DNA of 64,000 bases from Alternaria dauci (lineage: Eukaryota; Ascomycota; Dothideomycetes; Pleosporales; Pleosporaceae). Location: positions 2,294,001 through 2,358,000 of the forward strand of contig NC_091278.1 of NCBI RefSeq assembly GCF_042100115.1, in the 5' to 3' direction. Position 1 is the stretch's first letter. Every line of letters begins with the position of its first letter. A program made the translations under genes and the position numbers. Below, in pieces: positions 42,895-53,346 of the stretch. The notes under the pieces were generated by a model, which had not been told where the DNA came from, searched no databases, and worked only from the letters and a program-made list of their open reading frames with translations.

Positions 42895-44073
42895 TCAAGG
42901 CGAGGGTCCACCCATCCAGAGGTCAAGGTCCCTTCCTTCCTCCTTTGCCCGGTCTACCTCACGCTCGTAGAGGCGTCGTGTGCCCAGATAGTCAGCGGGT
43001 GCCGGCTTGACATCAGGTCGAATGTGCTTATCCATACGCGCAAGAACTGTCTTGTGCTTGACTCGATAGGCATCTGCGAGGAGAGGATCAGAGTAGCGTC
43101 CAAGCCGACGCGAGTTGTGTTTTCTCAACTCCTCTTCTTCTTCCTTCTTCCTCCGCTCCTCTTCCTTCTTCCTCCGCTCCTCTGCAAGTTGCTCTGCGGT
43201 CTTCTTTAGAGCCTGTCCATGCCTGGTCGCCCTCATTTCAAGGCCGCGTCGTCCCCCACCTGGCCGTTGTGACTGTTCGATGTCAGTCTCAAGCTCTTCA
43301 TTGCCTTCTTGAGCAATTTTTCCCATATTGTCGTCTTGGTTTTTGGCGACATTTCTTGGCAACCGTCTGACGCTGTCCGGGCTTGCGTTGAGGTGTGACT
43401 GGGTAGCCATCGCTTGGCCAGCTTGTGAGCCACGAGCCCGCGTGTACTTCAGACGCAGTGTTCGGGTCGACGCTCTGCCCTTGATCGTAGGCTGTGAGTG
43501 TGAAGTATCATCAATCGGATCGTCATGGTCGCTCATCTCGACATCGTCTTCCGTGGTCGTCGTACTCCTGTTCTGACGCTTGGGTGGTGCGGAAGGCACA
43601 GTTGATCTGGCCTTGCGTTTTTTAGAAGTCGCTGACTCCGATTCAGTCGTGTTCTGTGCCTGGGCGACCGGCTTTGGTACAGCAGCCTTGACGTCCTTCT
43701 TTAGGCGTGGTAGGAACATAGCCATGCGCGGAGCATGATCGACATCCCACCGCTGCAACCACCTAGCAAGACCACCATTGCTGAACTCCTTTCCATGAGT
43801 GTTCTTCAAGCCAGCCGCTGCGGCCATGGGTCTCAGGTCGGGGTTGATAGCGTAGAATCGGTTATGGTATTCGAGTGGTCGAGGGTCCTTGCCGTCCGCT
43901 ATCGTAGTCGACGAGTCGTGTCGGTCGAAGAGTCGTGCAGCGCTTTTGAGATCCTGCTCAGCTATTTTCGCTGGCATCTCCATCCCATGCTGCTTGAATA
44001 GCGCGTGGCTCGCGACCTTGGCCTTGAGTCCGCCTATTGTCCAGGTGCCGTCGTCGAGGTTGATTGAGGACAT
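42895..44073 (-). CDS. Nuclear-type protein with N-terminal SAP-like module and Lys/Glu coiled coil
   Basis: 392 residues in one exon. The N-terminal 130 residues look folded and end in GLARWLQRWDVDHAP. This is the same D...AP helix module seen in the 36918-38477 and 40494-42506 proteins. A basic patch (KKRKARSTVPSAPPKRQNR) resembles KRKRNFTATPAANKR of the 36918-38477 protein. An acidic stretch, a strand (STRTLRLKYTRAR) and a highly charged helix (AEERRKKEEERRKKEEEEE) follow, then a helical tail. With the downstream gene it forms the second copy of a proposed two-gene unit. Function unknown. Confidence 0.65.
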   Translation of the reverse strand: MSSINLDDGTWTIGGLKAKVASHALFKQHGMEMPAKIAEQDLKSAARLFDRHDSSTTIADGKDPRPLEYHNRFYAINPDLRPMAAAAGLKNTHGKEFSNGGLARWLQRWDVDHAPRMAMFLPRLKKDVKAAVPKPVAQAQNTTESESATSKKRKARSTVPSAPPKRQNRSTTTTEDDVEMSDHDDPIDDTSHSQPTIKGRASTRTLRLKYTRARGSQAGQAMATQSHLNASPDSVRRLPRNVAKNQDDNMGKIAQEGNEELETDIEQSQRPGGGRRGLEMRATRHGQALKKTAEQLAEERRKKEEERRKKEEEEELRKHNSRRLGRYSDPLLADAYRVKHKTVLARMDKHIRPDVKPAPADYLGTRRLYEREVDRAKEEGRDLDLWMGGPSP

Positions 44074-44559
44074 CGTGGTTGTGTTTTCGGTGCGGTTTAG
44101 TTGTTTGATAATGCAGGTATATATTTGTGGGCAAGAAGAAACATATAGTAGGAGGGGACGAGTCGCAAAAGGTGGAACGAACTGGGAAGTGGTCTGTGTC
44201 CCGATGCAGTAGAAGGATATGGCAACTGATGTGAATGTTACTAGCGTCTTGAACAGTGGCGAGCCAATGACCGAAGTTCACAGTGGTCCTGTTTCAGGTT
44301 AGCCCCAATGTTTCTTGAGACCTTGTGTATACTCATGGTGCGTGACATACCATGGAAGTGGTGTCAGCATAGTTCCGCTCATATGAGACACCACTCGCCA
44401 AGGGGGTATATGTGAATACATGTTCCCGCTGCAACCTAAGCCGATCCCTCTAGTCTATATCATTCTGTGATTCGGACTGACTTAGCAATTGACTTGCAGC
44501 CAAACACCACTATAGCGCAACACAGCGACTCAACCACAACCACAGCCACGACAAGCACG
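44074..44559. promoter_or_regulatory. Bidirectional promoter interval
   Basis: The minus-strand gene starting at 44073 and the plus-strand gene starting at 44560 diverge from this 486-base region. Both promoters must lie here. A short CA/CG-rich leader precedes the plus-strand ATG. I see no clear TATA element. Confidence 0.45.
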
Positions 44560-46332
44560 ATGAACCATCAAGGCCCACCTTTCGTCAGATGGGGTGATTT
44601 GGAGCCGCCATCTCCGCCACATACTGGAATCCGCGCCTCTTCGGAATACCCTGCCTGGCAGGATGACGAGAACCGTTGCTGCATAGCCAGCGCTGACCGA
44701 AGCTCGTATAGCGACATCACCGACACGAGCAGCAGTTCCAAACGCAAATCCTATTACACCAATATGTGCCTCAACCGTCCTCATCCTCTCGCCTCGTATC
44801 GCCCCTCTGAGATCCGGAAACGCGACACCACCGAGTTCGATGAACCCGAGGAGAACTATCGGATGGCGCTAGACGAGGAGGAAGAGGACTTGGCGGAACT
44901 AGCGGTACTCATGGTACCGGCGGAGCTTCGATCGCTTGCTCAACAGCGTGAGGAGTCCTCCAGCTATGGGTGGCAGCCTATCAATAAGACCAAGACTTCG
45001 CGGTATACTGAGTGGCAGTTGACCTTCGGTGGAGCGTCGAATCCGAAAGGTTGGCAGTTGGTCGACAGCGCAGCAACTCTTAGCACTCCAGACGAAGAAA
45101 CCTCGATGACCGATATCTTTGCTGGTCGAGAAGGAACTACACCTGACGTAGAGGGCATGGCGATCGATCCACCAGCTACTTCTTTAAACGCCGAGGGCAC
45201 TCGAGAGGAGTCAGAAGACGCTGACGATTCTCTGTGGATAGACGAAAGGTACTTCGATCACTACGGCTACCTCGACTATGTCAAGAACGCCGATACCAAC
45301 CAGAACTTCGATGGGTCCGGTGATTCGCCGAGGGATAAATCTAAGCTCAAGGTGCCGCACAAGAAGGGAGTGCAACTTGGTTTGGGCCGTTTTCTCCTAA
45401 CGTCTCCTTCAACTCGAAAGCCACTAGCATCCCAACGACAGCCTGCCAATACTTCCGCAAAGATGCTGGCCACGGAAGACACACCGATGATTCTTGTCGA
45501 TCAGCCAGTTCGCGATATCTTTGAGGTCCATGATGAGGCCAAGGCGGATACCAACGCTGAAACCTCCTCAACTGAGACCGGGATATGGGAACTGCTGGAA
45601 GGCAACATTGACGCTCCACGAACTGGTAATGTCTCGCCGCACAAGCTTACCATCAAGCTTCGTCACATCATGACCGACGAACGTAAAACTCTGACGTACA
45701 CGGAGATCGGCCGCGAACAAGTCGACTGGACATCGAAGCAGCAAATCATTGCCATTACCAAATGGCGCACCGAGACCTTCCACGAGCACGGTATCAAGAC
45801 CAAGAAAAACATGCTCTTGTACACACATCTTGAAGACGCATGGATGCTGCTCTTCCACCGCAAACTCCGCGCCACCATCGAAGCAGGCCACATCATCAAG
45901 CTCCCTGGTCCCGCCAACGTCATGATTCCTTTCAACGCTTACTTCGAAGGTAAGACGCTGAAGGGCGCGAATGGAGAAGACGTCGGACCAAGACCTGCGC
46001 GCGATGCGATATCCATTCGGGCAAAGCTTGATGGAAGGGTAAGCAAGATTGCCATGATGAGGAGGGAAATGCGAGTACTCATCACAAGTGACAACGGTGG
46101 CCCAATGTTCGTCCCGGGTATCACGGAGGAGGAACTGGACAGGTTTCTGGAGGATGGAACAGTCGCTGTTGAAGGTCCAAATGAGGATGGTAGAGACATG
46201 TCATCGAGTAGTGAAGGGAAGAGGAGTAAGAGATCGTCACCAAAGCGAAAGCGTGAGAAGAGTGACGCTGGAGAACGAGAGGCGAAGAAGGCGAGGGAAG
46301 CAAAGAAAGCGAGTGCAATGACTCAAGAGTAG
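44560..46332 (+). CDS. Nuclear-type protein with the HKL[TV]IKL...FN..F.GK module
   Basis: 590 residues from the ATG at 44560, preferred over in-frame upstream codons because the latter lie in Thr-rich leader-like sequence. The N-terminal 380 residues are mostly disordered and acidic, with short ordered islands (GWQPINKTKTSRYTEWQLTF, RYFDHYGYLDYV). A folded module begins near residue 395: HKLTIKLRHIM, DWTSKQQIIAITKWRTETF, LLYTHLEDAWMLLF, IPFNAYFEGKTLKG, RPARDAISIRAKL. It matches the 23821-24789 protein block by block. The tail is a classic basic nuclear-localisation run (KRSKRSSPKRKREKSD) ending in an Ala/Lys/Glu helix. It reads as a nuclear protein with a SANT-like helical module; binding partners are unknown. 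Confidence 0.7.
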   Translation: MNHQGPPFVRWGDLEPPSPPHTGIRASSEYPAWQDDENRCCIASADRSSYSDITDTSSSSKRKSYYTNMCLNRPHPLASYRPSEIRKRDTTEFDEPEENYRMALDEEEEDLAELAVLMVPAELRSLAQQREESSSYGWQPINKTKTSRYTEWQLTFGGASNPKGWQLVDSAATLSTPDEETSMTDIFAGREGTTPDVEGMAIDPPATSLNAEGTREESEDADDSLWIDERYFDHYGYLDYVKNADTNQNFDGSGDSPRDKSKLKVPHKKGVQLGLGRFLLTSPSTRKPLASQRQPANTSAKMLATEDTPMILVDQPVRDIFEVHDEAKADTNAETSSTETGIWELLEGNIDAPRTGNVSPHKLTIKLRHIMTDERKTLTYTEIGREQVDWTSKQQIIAITKWRTETFHEHGIKTKKNMLLYTHLEDAWMLLFHRKLRATIEAGHIIKLPGPANVMIPFNAYFEGKTLKGANGEDVGPRPARDAISIRAKLDGRVSKIAMMRREMRVLITSDNGGPMFVPGITEEELDRFLEDGTVAVEGPNEDGRDMSSSSEGKRSKRSSPKRKREKSDAGEREAKKAREAKKASAMTQE

Positions 46333-46632
46333 CTAAAAACATTACCATTATCACGATCATTAGCAAGGCTTCCCAAATTTGTTCATGGGAGGGAGAATAA
46401 GCATTGCGTTTACATTGTTCTTCTATGAATGTCGTTAGATGTTCGCGCACACGGAAACTGAGTGAGTCAAAAACGATTGAGCATATCCTAGCCAATGTTA
46501 TGTGAGAACTTACCTCAGGTTTCGCCAAACACCTAGTCTAAAACAGTTTGATGAGCCACAAACTGCAATGGTAAAGTCAACACCAATTTCCTTTATCCCA
46601 ATCTATGTGTCTTGTCTGAAACGCGCCTGCGT

Positions 46633-47771
46633 CTAACCGGTCTTGTCTTCCCAGATCTTCAAAAACAGTTTCCACAAGATCGAAAACAGTATGCCTTGCA
46701 GACCGTTTGCAATGATTCTTGTCTTCAATCCTCGTCCGAATAGACCCAACTTGCCGTCTTTACGAACAACCTCCTTGGCTGCTTCGGTATAAGATATCTT
46801 CTTATCATTGACCTGTCGATATGTCTTCACGACACGCAATGAGTTGGAAATGGTATCCGACACGACCGATGCGCAGAAACCAATGAAAGCCGCACGCAGC
46901 AACCACCACCCGATCTGCTGTCTCGTCGGATCTGGGATGGTTTCAGAGAGAAAGTTGTACACAGCAAACCAGGGGTAATGCCCAACAAAGGTCGCTGCCG
47001 CGGTAGCAAACGCGCCCCACCAGAGACTGCCAATGCCGTCAGTCTTGATGCGCTGCCGGAGGATACCCCAGCCGCTGGATCCCTGGGCTTGTAGTGTAGT
47101 CTTCAGCGTGTCGATGGGAGTAAGTAGCATCCTGAAAGACGCGGCGCATGCAGATGCGAAGATCGTTTGGATGGGCGATGGAAGCTGTTTCAAGAAACCG
47201 TTGGATTGCAGTAAGGCAAGGATACCAGCATTGGCTGCTGTGTCTCCAAATCGTGCAATGGGCCCTTGGAAGAGTGCAGCGCCCATACCCTGGTAGTAAC
47301 GGCCAATGCCGCCGTCTGCGTACAGTTTCTTTGTTGCCACGGTTGTTGATGTTCCATGGCGGTATTGGTAGTTCATGATGGTGCGGATGGGCATCAAAAG
47401 CAATACTTGAAGAATCATCGCTGCGGCACCACTCAAGCCTCCGCCCAACGCACGCTTTAACGCGCCTTTAAGATCGAACTATGTCACGTACTGTAAGCTT
47501 TCGGGGGTATTGAGCATCGCAACTGGGAGACACATACATCGACGTCATCTGCGTCTATCCACCCCTTGATGAAGACAGCGACAACAAGTATGGCAAACAA
47601 GACCAAAACGCCTCTCCAGACATAGAACCAGGTCCTGGTCACCTTTTCTGGCTCATCTATTGTTCCATGCCCCTCTGATGGGCTGGGCGTACGTTGGCGT
47701 ACATCGGCATGCGGGAGCAACGGCGCACGCTCATCTGGCACGCCGCTTTCTATGTCGCGTCGAGAAGGCAT
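46633..47771 (-). CDS. Mitochondrial-carrier-family protein with extra N-terminal membrane segment
   Basis: Two exons, 47771-47538 and 47478-46633, joined in phase 0 across a 59-base intron, give 359 residues. The first 78 residues hold an acidic, dileucine-like stretch (ERAPLLPH) and one strong membrane segment (GVLVLFAILVVAVFIKGW). The second exon starts FDLKGALKRALGGGLSGAAAM and carries the carrier repeats. One signature is intact (TPIDTLK) and two are degenerate (MPIRTIM, SDTISNSLR). Six hydrophobic helices are countable. The carrier family moves metabolites across organelle membranes. The degenerate signatures and added segment suggest an atypical member, perhaps not in the mitochondrial inner membrane. 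The substrate is unknown. The ATG at 47771 is chosen over a TTG upstream. Confidence 0.8.
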
Positions 47772-49127
47772 CGCTCTGGTGTAGGTTGTTGAAGAGCGGC
47801 ATTGCACCCGCAATCGATAAGTACTGTCGTCTATGGCGTGCTGGGATTACCAATCAAGGGGCATGACGCGCATTCGGCTATACTTGTGAGCCGACGGATG
47901 AGACCCACTTATAAAGCCGAATCTCCATGGCCACTGGCGACTGAGGCACCGTGTCACTATCTGACCGCATCGCGTCTCCTGTCTGCTTCAACTTCGAGAT
48001 ACTTCACTTTCGTGATTCCCATGCGTTCACCATACTGCGCATATAGCCCAAGCGCGTACGTGTTGCCAAGGTTGTTCCCGCCTTTGTCTCCATCAGTAGG
48101 CCGCCTGATCGGACGGTAGGACTCATGAAATTACATTCACGCTCAATACCTCCGGCCCAATAGCGAAAATTTCAACAACCGATGTTTGCTACGAAGCTGT
48201 TATGATAGCTCATGAGACCTGGCGACGTTCGAAGCTCTATGCTATCCTATTGCGACTCTTGCAAACCGGTCGACTCGTTCTGAGAGGGCGTCGCGCAGTG
48301 GAGACTACAGGTAGACGGCCTAGGCGACACTGAGATAGACGAGATGCGCCGACGAATAGATGTACCAGTGCCAAAGTATGTGATTGGCTTGCAAAGCTAG
48401 TCCATAACAGGCCTGCTTGGGTAGGCCATCCCTACGCTGTCTGTACGACGTCACGGTCAAGCTTTGGCAGAGTCCTCCATCGAGTGGGTTCGAAAAGGCC
48501 TTACCCACGGTCGTCTGAGTTTCACAGCCATCGCCAGCGGCTGGTGGCGTCGCGAACGACTTCGACGTGTTCCACCAATCAGGTTTCTTTTGGTAGCTAC
48601 CCGCTAACATTCGCCGAAGTTTGCCCCGATCACGCCCACACACCATCAACACGATCATTTATACACCAGCTATTTTTCCATCAACGCAATATCGTCTTCT
48701 ATCGCGCGTTATCTACATAGCCCGACACAGCCGCGTTAACAGCGACACAAATGCCAATCATCACGTTGCGTGGAGATTAGACCTGCGTACCCTAGACCAT
48801 TGACCGCTGCAACAAATCAGGCCTCCTCTGGGGACCTAGAGGCAGCCCTATACACGTCTGGACCTGCGTACCCTTTGTTGGTAAGGCCACCAGCCGCCAG
48901 CCCAATCTGGGGTAAATACGATCCTACCCGGGCGAAATGCCAAGCAACTGGGGACATCTGATGCGGCACAATGTCCGTCGAAGCGAGGCTGCGCCTTGCA
49001 GTCCGCCAACCGGTGAGACGCCACAAAACAACTCTTAAAGAACAGTCGAGGCCCCGTGCGAAAGGCAAGAGTTAGCTTTCATCGCAAAACATCCTCTCCC
49101 GACGTTGAGACGACTACTTCTATCAAT
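47772..49127. other. Divergent intergenic region, nothing identified
   Basis: The 1.36 kb lies between the minus-strand carrier gene and the plus-strand GPI-type gene. It contains only short motif-free frames. Confidence 0.45.
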
Positions 49128-49985
49128 ATGATGGCGTCTCTCCTCCCGACCATGCTGTTCGCAGCTAGTGCGAGCGCGCAAGTAACAACCTCATTCTGGA
49201 TGCCGCGTCTATACATGCCGGTGGAGCACATTGGCTGGATTGGATCCGTCATCGACGCCAATCAAACACATACTACGATCGTCGCTGACTACGACAACGG
49301 CACCGATACCTCCGCCTTCGATTTCATCGGTGGCCCAATGACCATGACTATTGGTCCCACCGTTTTCGGCGTCAATATCCCGCTTCCAGGTGGTTTGGGT
49401 GAAGATCCCGATGAAGAATACTTTTACCGCTATGACTGCGACTGGCCTACCCCAGAGGACGCTGAGTCAAACCGCACATGCACCGTGTCCTATCCTGCCA
49501 ATGTAGTCGGTCCACTTCTTTGCGAGGGAACAGTCTATGCCTCGACTTCGGCGACAACTTACACATATACGCATACGTATCCAGCACGCGGATCGGAACC
49601 AGCGGGCACGGAAACTGCAGAATTCACCTTGAGCTTACCCGATGGCACTGAGACTCTGCCTTATACTGACAAGCCGGCTGTCTGCAGCGGGCTTTCGAGC
49701 GGCCAGGACGCGGATGAAGGATACTCCACGGCATTTCCCTTGACCGGGACGAGCATCGAGACGTATTATCTTGTCATTACGGCGGGGACGGAGAAGTTGG
49801 AGGCCACGCAGGCGGCTACTCCGACTCTGTCGAGTGCTGTGTCTACGGGTACGGGGAGTGCTGCTGGGACGGGTTCTTCTTCGGGGAGTGCGGCGCTGCC
49901 TGAAGCGACTGTGGCCGGTGCGCCTCTGGCTGGGGGTGCGCCTCTGTTGATGGGACTGGGCGCTGCTATCGCGGTTTTTGTTTAG
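49128..49985 (+). CDS. Secreted GPI-anchor-type cell-surface protein
   Basis: 285 residues from the first of two adjacent ATG codons at 49128. MMASLLPTMLFAASASA is a clear signal peptide with an Ala-x-Ala cleavage site. The mature part has Cys-containing segments (RYDCDWPTPEDAESNRTCTV, LLCEGTV, AVCSG), several Asn glycosylation sequons (NQT, NGT, NRT) and a Ser/Thr/Gly linker. It ends in a small-residue omega-like site and the hydrophobic tail GGAPLLMGLGAAIAVFV, typical of GPI attachment. This plan is widespread in Pezizomycotina cell-wall proteins. No enzyme motif is seen. Confidence 0.82.
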   Translation: MMASLLPTMLFAASASAQVTTSFWMPRLYMPVEHIGWIGSVIDANQTHTTIVADYDNGTDTSAFDFIGGPMTMTIGPTVFGVNIPLPGGLGEDPDEEYFYRYDCDWPTPEDAESNRTCTVSYPANVVGPLLCEGTVYASTSATTYTYTHTYPARGSEPAGTETAEFTLSLPDGTETLPYTDKPAVCSGLSSGQDADEGYSTAFPLTGTSIETYYLVITAGTEKLEATQAATPTLSSAVSTGTGSAAGTGSSSGSAALPEATVAGAPLAGGAPLLMGLGAAIAVFV

Positions 49986-51060
49986 AGTGTGGTGGGGTAA
50001 TGGGAGTTGACGAGGCAATGAGCGCTATGCAACCTTGGACTTGTAATTTCTAATGCAGTCTTCCAATGAAATGGGTGTGACATTGTTGACTGAGGTCTCT
50101 CTTGGTGCATTCAGGTGTAAAGGAGTGTACTAGAAGTCTTCTTAACACTTTTCTACTCGAGACAATCTTGTTTGCTAGCTACCAATGTGAAACAGCCCTG
50201 TACTGCGTATCATATCATTCTCGTCGATATCCAGCCAGCATTTAGTATTTAGAGCTTCGTTCAACTACTTTGACGTGGACAAGACATTGATGAAGTGCCT
50301 AGATCTGGAGCTGATGCAGTCAGGAGTTCTTCACTGTGACTATTGATATGTAAGAAGACATGAATCTAGATACATAAGGCAGCTACCAATAGAATCAGCT
50401 GCAGATAGTTGTAAGCATCTTCGTGTAGCTCTGCAGGCACCTGAAGATTACCGAAAAGAAGGCACCGGTACGCTATGTCGGTAATCCTGCTGGCGAGTTC
50501 TCCTTTTGATCCACACCATCTCGAAATACTTGAGATGGTTTTCCGATTACTAGTATCCACGAAAGTACCCCTCGCGTCGACGATAAACCACCCAATCCCT
50601 TCACCTACACGGACCAAAGCCGCTTTGATACACACCTGACCACTGCGGGCGACTCGCCACAATGCCTTCGAAGTGAATCAAGATCTCACCCGCCAGGCAG
50701 TGACGCAGACTTTCCTAATTCGTCAAGCTTTGTTTCGCAGTCTCAAACTTGCGCTCCCCTCCGTGTATATCTTGGAGAACCCGCCCCACGAACCACTCAC
50801 AAACACCGCCAACACTACGAAAGTAAGCCATAATCTCTTTTCCTGATTGCATCCACACAACGCGGGCAGTACAAAGTACTTGGTTCCTATATTTTGATTG
50901 GCTCCGTTTCATGCTCGACCGTCTGGCGCGCTTCAACTGGCATATTTTCGAAGCTCTTTCACGCGCTCAAGCGCGATTGTCCCTACTACGCGCAATCTTC
51001 AACGTGTACAAACGCTGATCGCTTGACACAGCCAATCCATCTTGACAAAGCAAATCCATA
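49986..51060. other. Intergenic, nothing firmly identified
   Basis: Two minus-strand frames (50366-50662 and 50715-50936) look mildly protein-like but cannot be joined with sensible splice sites. I do not call a gene. Confidence 0.4.
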
Positions 51061-52567
51061 ATGTCAACCACACCGATTGGCAGCCCCGCCCACCAGGCGT
51101 TGAGCGCGCGAGAGATGCCAACGCCACAGCGTAGAGACAAGGACAAGGCGCCTGCTACTAGCTCGCCTGTTGCCCTCTCAGAGGACGTCGCTAGTGATAG
51201 CGATAGCGATCTGTCCGACGATCCCGCACCATTCGCGGGTCGCAAACTCACGAACAGGCCCATCTCTACGTACGAGAAGTTCGCTCCCCACGACACCGAT
51301 CCAACCAAGATCGAGGCCACCTTCAAGGTCAAGATGCCAGATGGCAGCGGCTGGTTCACGCAGACGGACATCGTTCCAGAGAAGCGCGAGTCTGCTGACG
51401 AAGATGTCTACGAAGCGGGTGCTAGCGTCTTCTTTCCTGACTTGGAAAGCCGCAAGGTCCCCAAGAAGGACAAGGAGAAGAAGAGCGATGTTGTCGTCCG
51501 CTGGAACAAGGTTGATACTTTCCGCTGGGAGCGCGACTTCAAGGGTAGTCAGGAGGTCTTTACTCCTAGTATAGCTCTTCGGCGGTTCAACGCACGTACG
51601 CATGCTTATGAGGTAAGTTTTGACAGCACGACATACAGATGAGACACAAACTGACTGCGTATTCTCGCCTCTACAGCACATCCATGTCGGCACGTCAAAG
51701 CTGGACAACATCGACCCCAACAACAAGGTCTGGAAAGATGCATACAACAAGTGGATCGACCAGATCTCGCGCCGCTCCAACGCCGACTACGAGAAGAAGA
51801 AGAGCCGTGATCACTGGACGGTCGAAGAGATCTGCGCCATGTACACAGCGATCAACGCTTTTATCCACAGTAACGGCATCGACGCCTACGACACCATGAC
51901 CACAAAAGACCTGCAAGCCATCACCGACGCCATCAACACCGTTGGTGGTAAAGGCCGCGGCCTGGACGCTCTACGTGGACAGATCACGTCTGCTCACGAG
52001 ACCAAGAACCACACCATGTGGTATCTCCGCGAGCACTCTCGTGACTTTCGGCTGATGATTGAGGGCGGCGGCGTGATTACTGATGAGGAGCGGTATCCTG
52101 AGCATGTCGTCCCGTTGTCTGAGTTTCCTAATGAGAAGCGGATCAATCACCGGAAGAGTGGACGGGTATCTAGGAATGGAGCTCACAGGAGTAAGTTCCG
52201 GTCGGTTGGTACGCAGACGGGGGATGATAATGTGTACCGCGATGATGAGTATAATGCAACATCCACTGGTATCTCCAAGAAGCGCAAGCGCGCTGCCTCT
52301 GCTTCAGATGATGAAGAGGAGAAGGAGATGAAGGAGGAAGAGGAGGAAGTGACGGAGCTTCCCGGTGAGGACGACGGAGAAATGGAAGTTGAACACGGCT
52401 ATGGCAGTGACGGTCGATGGAGTTCAGAGGACCGAGAGAGTAACGGCGATGAGGCTGAGGATGTCAAGGTCGTTGGGCCTCCGCCAACTAAAAAGCCTCG
52501 CGTGGCTGGGCGCGCCGAAGAGCTTGCTCGCCAGTTGCTCGAGGAGAGCTCTGATGAGGAGGTGTAG
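51061..52567 (+). CDS. Nuclear-type unknown protein, possible third SANT-like member
   Basis: Exons 51061-51612 and 51677-52567 join in phase 0 across a 64-base intron (GTAAGT..CTACAG) and give 480 residues. The first half opens disordered and basic. It then has an ordered stretch (STYEKFAPHDTDPTKIEATF, VVVRWNKVDTFRWERDF). The middle has WKDAYNKWIDQISRRS, then DHWTVEEICAMYTAINAFI, DLQAITDAIN and RGLDALRGQI. This helical order is reminiscent of the SANT-like module at 23.8 and 44.6 kb, but the match is weak. The tail has a basic run (KKRKRAA) and long Glu/Asp tracts. I infer a nuclear role only. Confidence 0.68.
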
Positions 52568-53346
52568 TCGTGTGTCAGGATCGGCGATCAGGATGGTATA
52601 TTTGACGGCGCGGATTGCATGAGATGAGCTGCGTACCCCGGCGTTCTTGGTGGGTTTCTACTTTTTTACGTTGAGTCGATACTATACCCCGACGCATCCT
52701 TTTACTCTCGTAAAGGGTTCGTAATGCGACTGCCACATTAACATCGAGACCCAGCTTACGTATCGGATGTATCGAAAAGTAGAGCAGAGCTATGGGATAC
52801 TGGTAGTCATGTTCTTGACCAGATATATATGCGCACTTCTGATCGCAATCATGATGAGATACCAGAGGAAGGTGATGAGCTTACGACGCAGACCAACAAT
52901 AGCAGCGCTATACAAGGATCGATGTTCGTCGCCATGTGCAGGTGACTGCCGTGTGGAGATGATAGCTTGATGAAAGCGTTGATGAGCGCAGGCGTACGGG
53001 CCAAACGATACTGCGGTTATGCTGCGCAGTCGATACACGTGGTGGACGCTGGAGAAATCCACTACAATGGCTAGTATGCTATGCTCTTCCGTGTCAAGTG
53101 ACGCCTATACGTCTGATAAGATCGATGTACGTGTGGGTGGCAGTGGATGCGGTGGAAGGCGGACTGAGGGGCAGAGAAGGTACGGCTGGCCCGACAAGCC
53201 TACCCCGCAGCCTCGCCCACATTCGCACACTAACTGCAGAGCTTTCCCCCACCAGAGGCAACTTGACGCGACATCACGACTCATTGCAATTTTCACAGAC
53301 TCCAGAAAACTTGCATTCACACAAAGCACTGCGATTGCTCCACAAC
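52568..53346. other. Intergenic, promoter of the methyltransferase gene
   Basis: A 779-base interval between two plus-strand genes. No additional gene can be supported. Confidence 0.45.

Noticed and set aside
23821..46332. The island as a Starship or a secondary-metabolite cluster
   Set aside because: No DUF3435 captain, reductase, NLR, PKS, NRPS or tailoring enzyme is visible, and no terminal repeats bracket it.
50366..50936. Two minus-strand frames that might form a small gene
   Set aside because: Frames cannot be joined by a reasonable intron; intervening stops remain.
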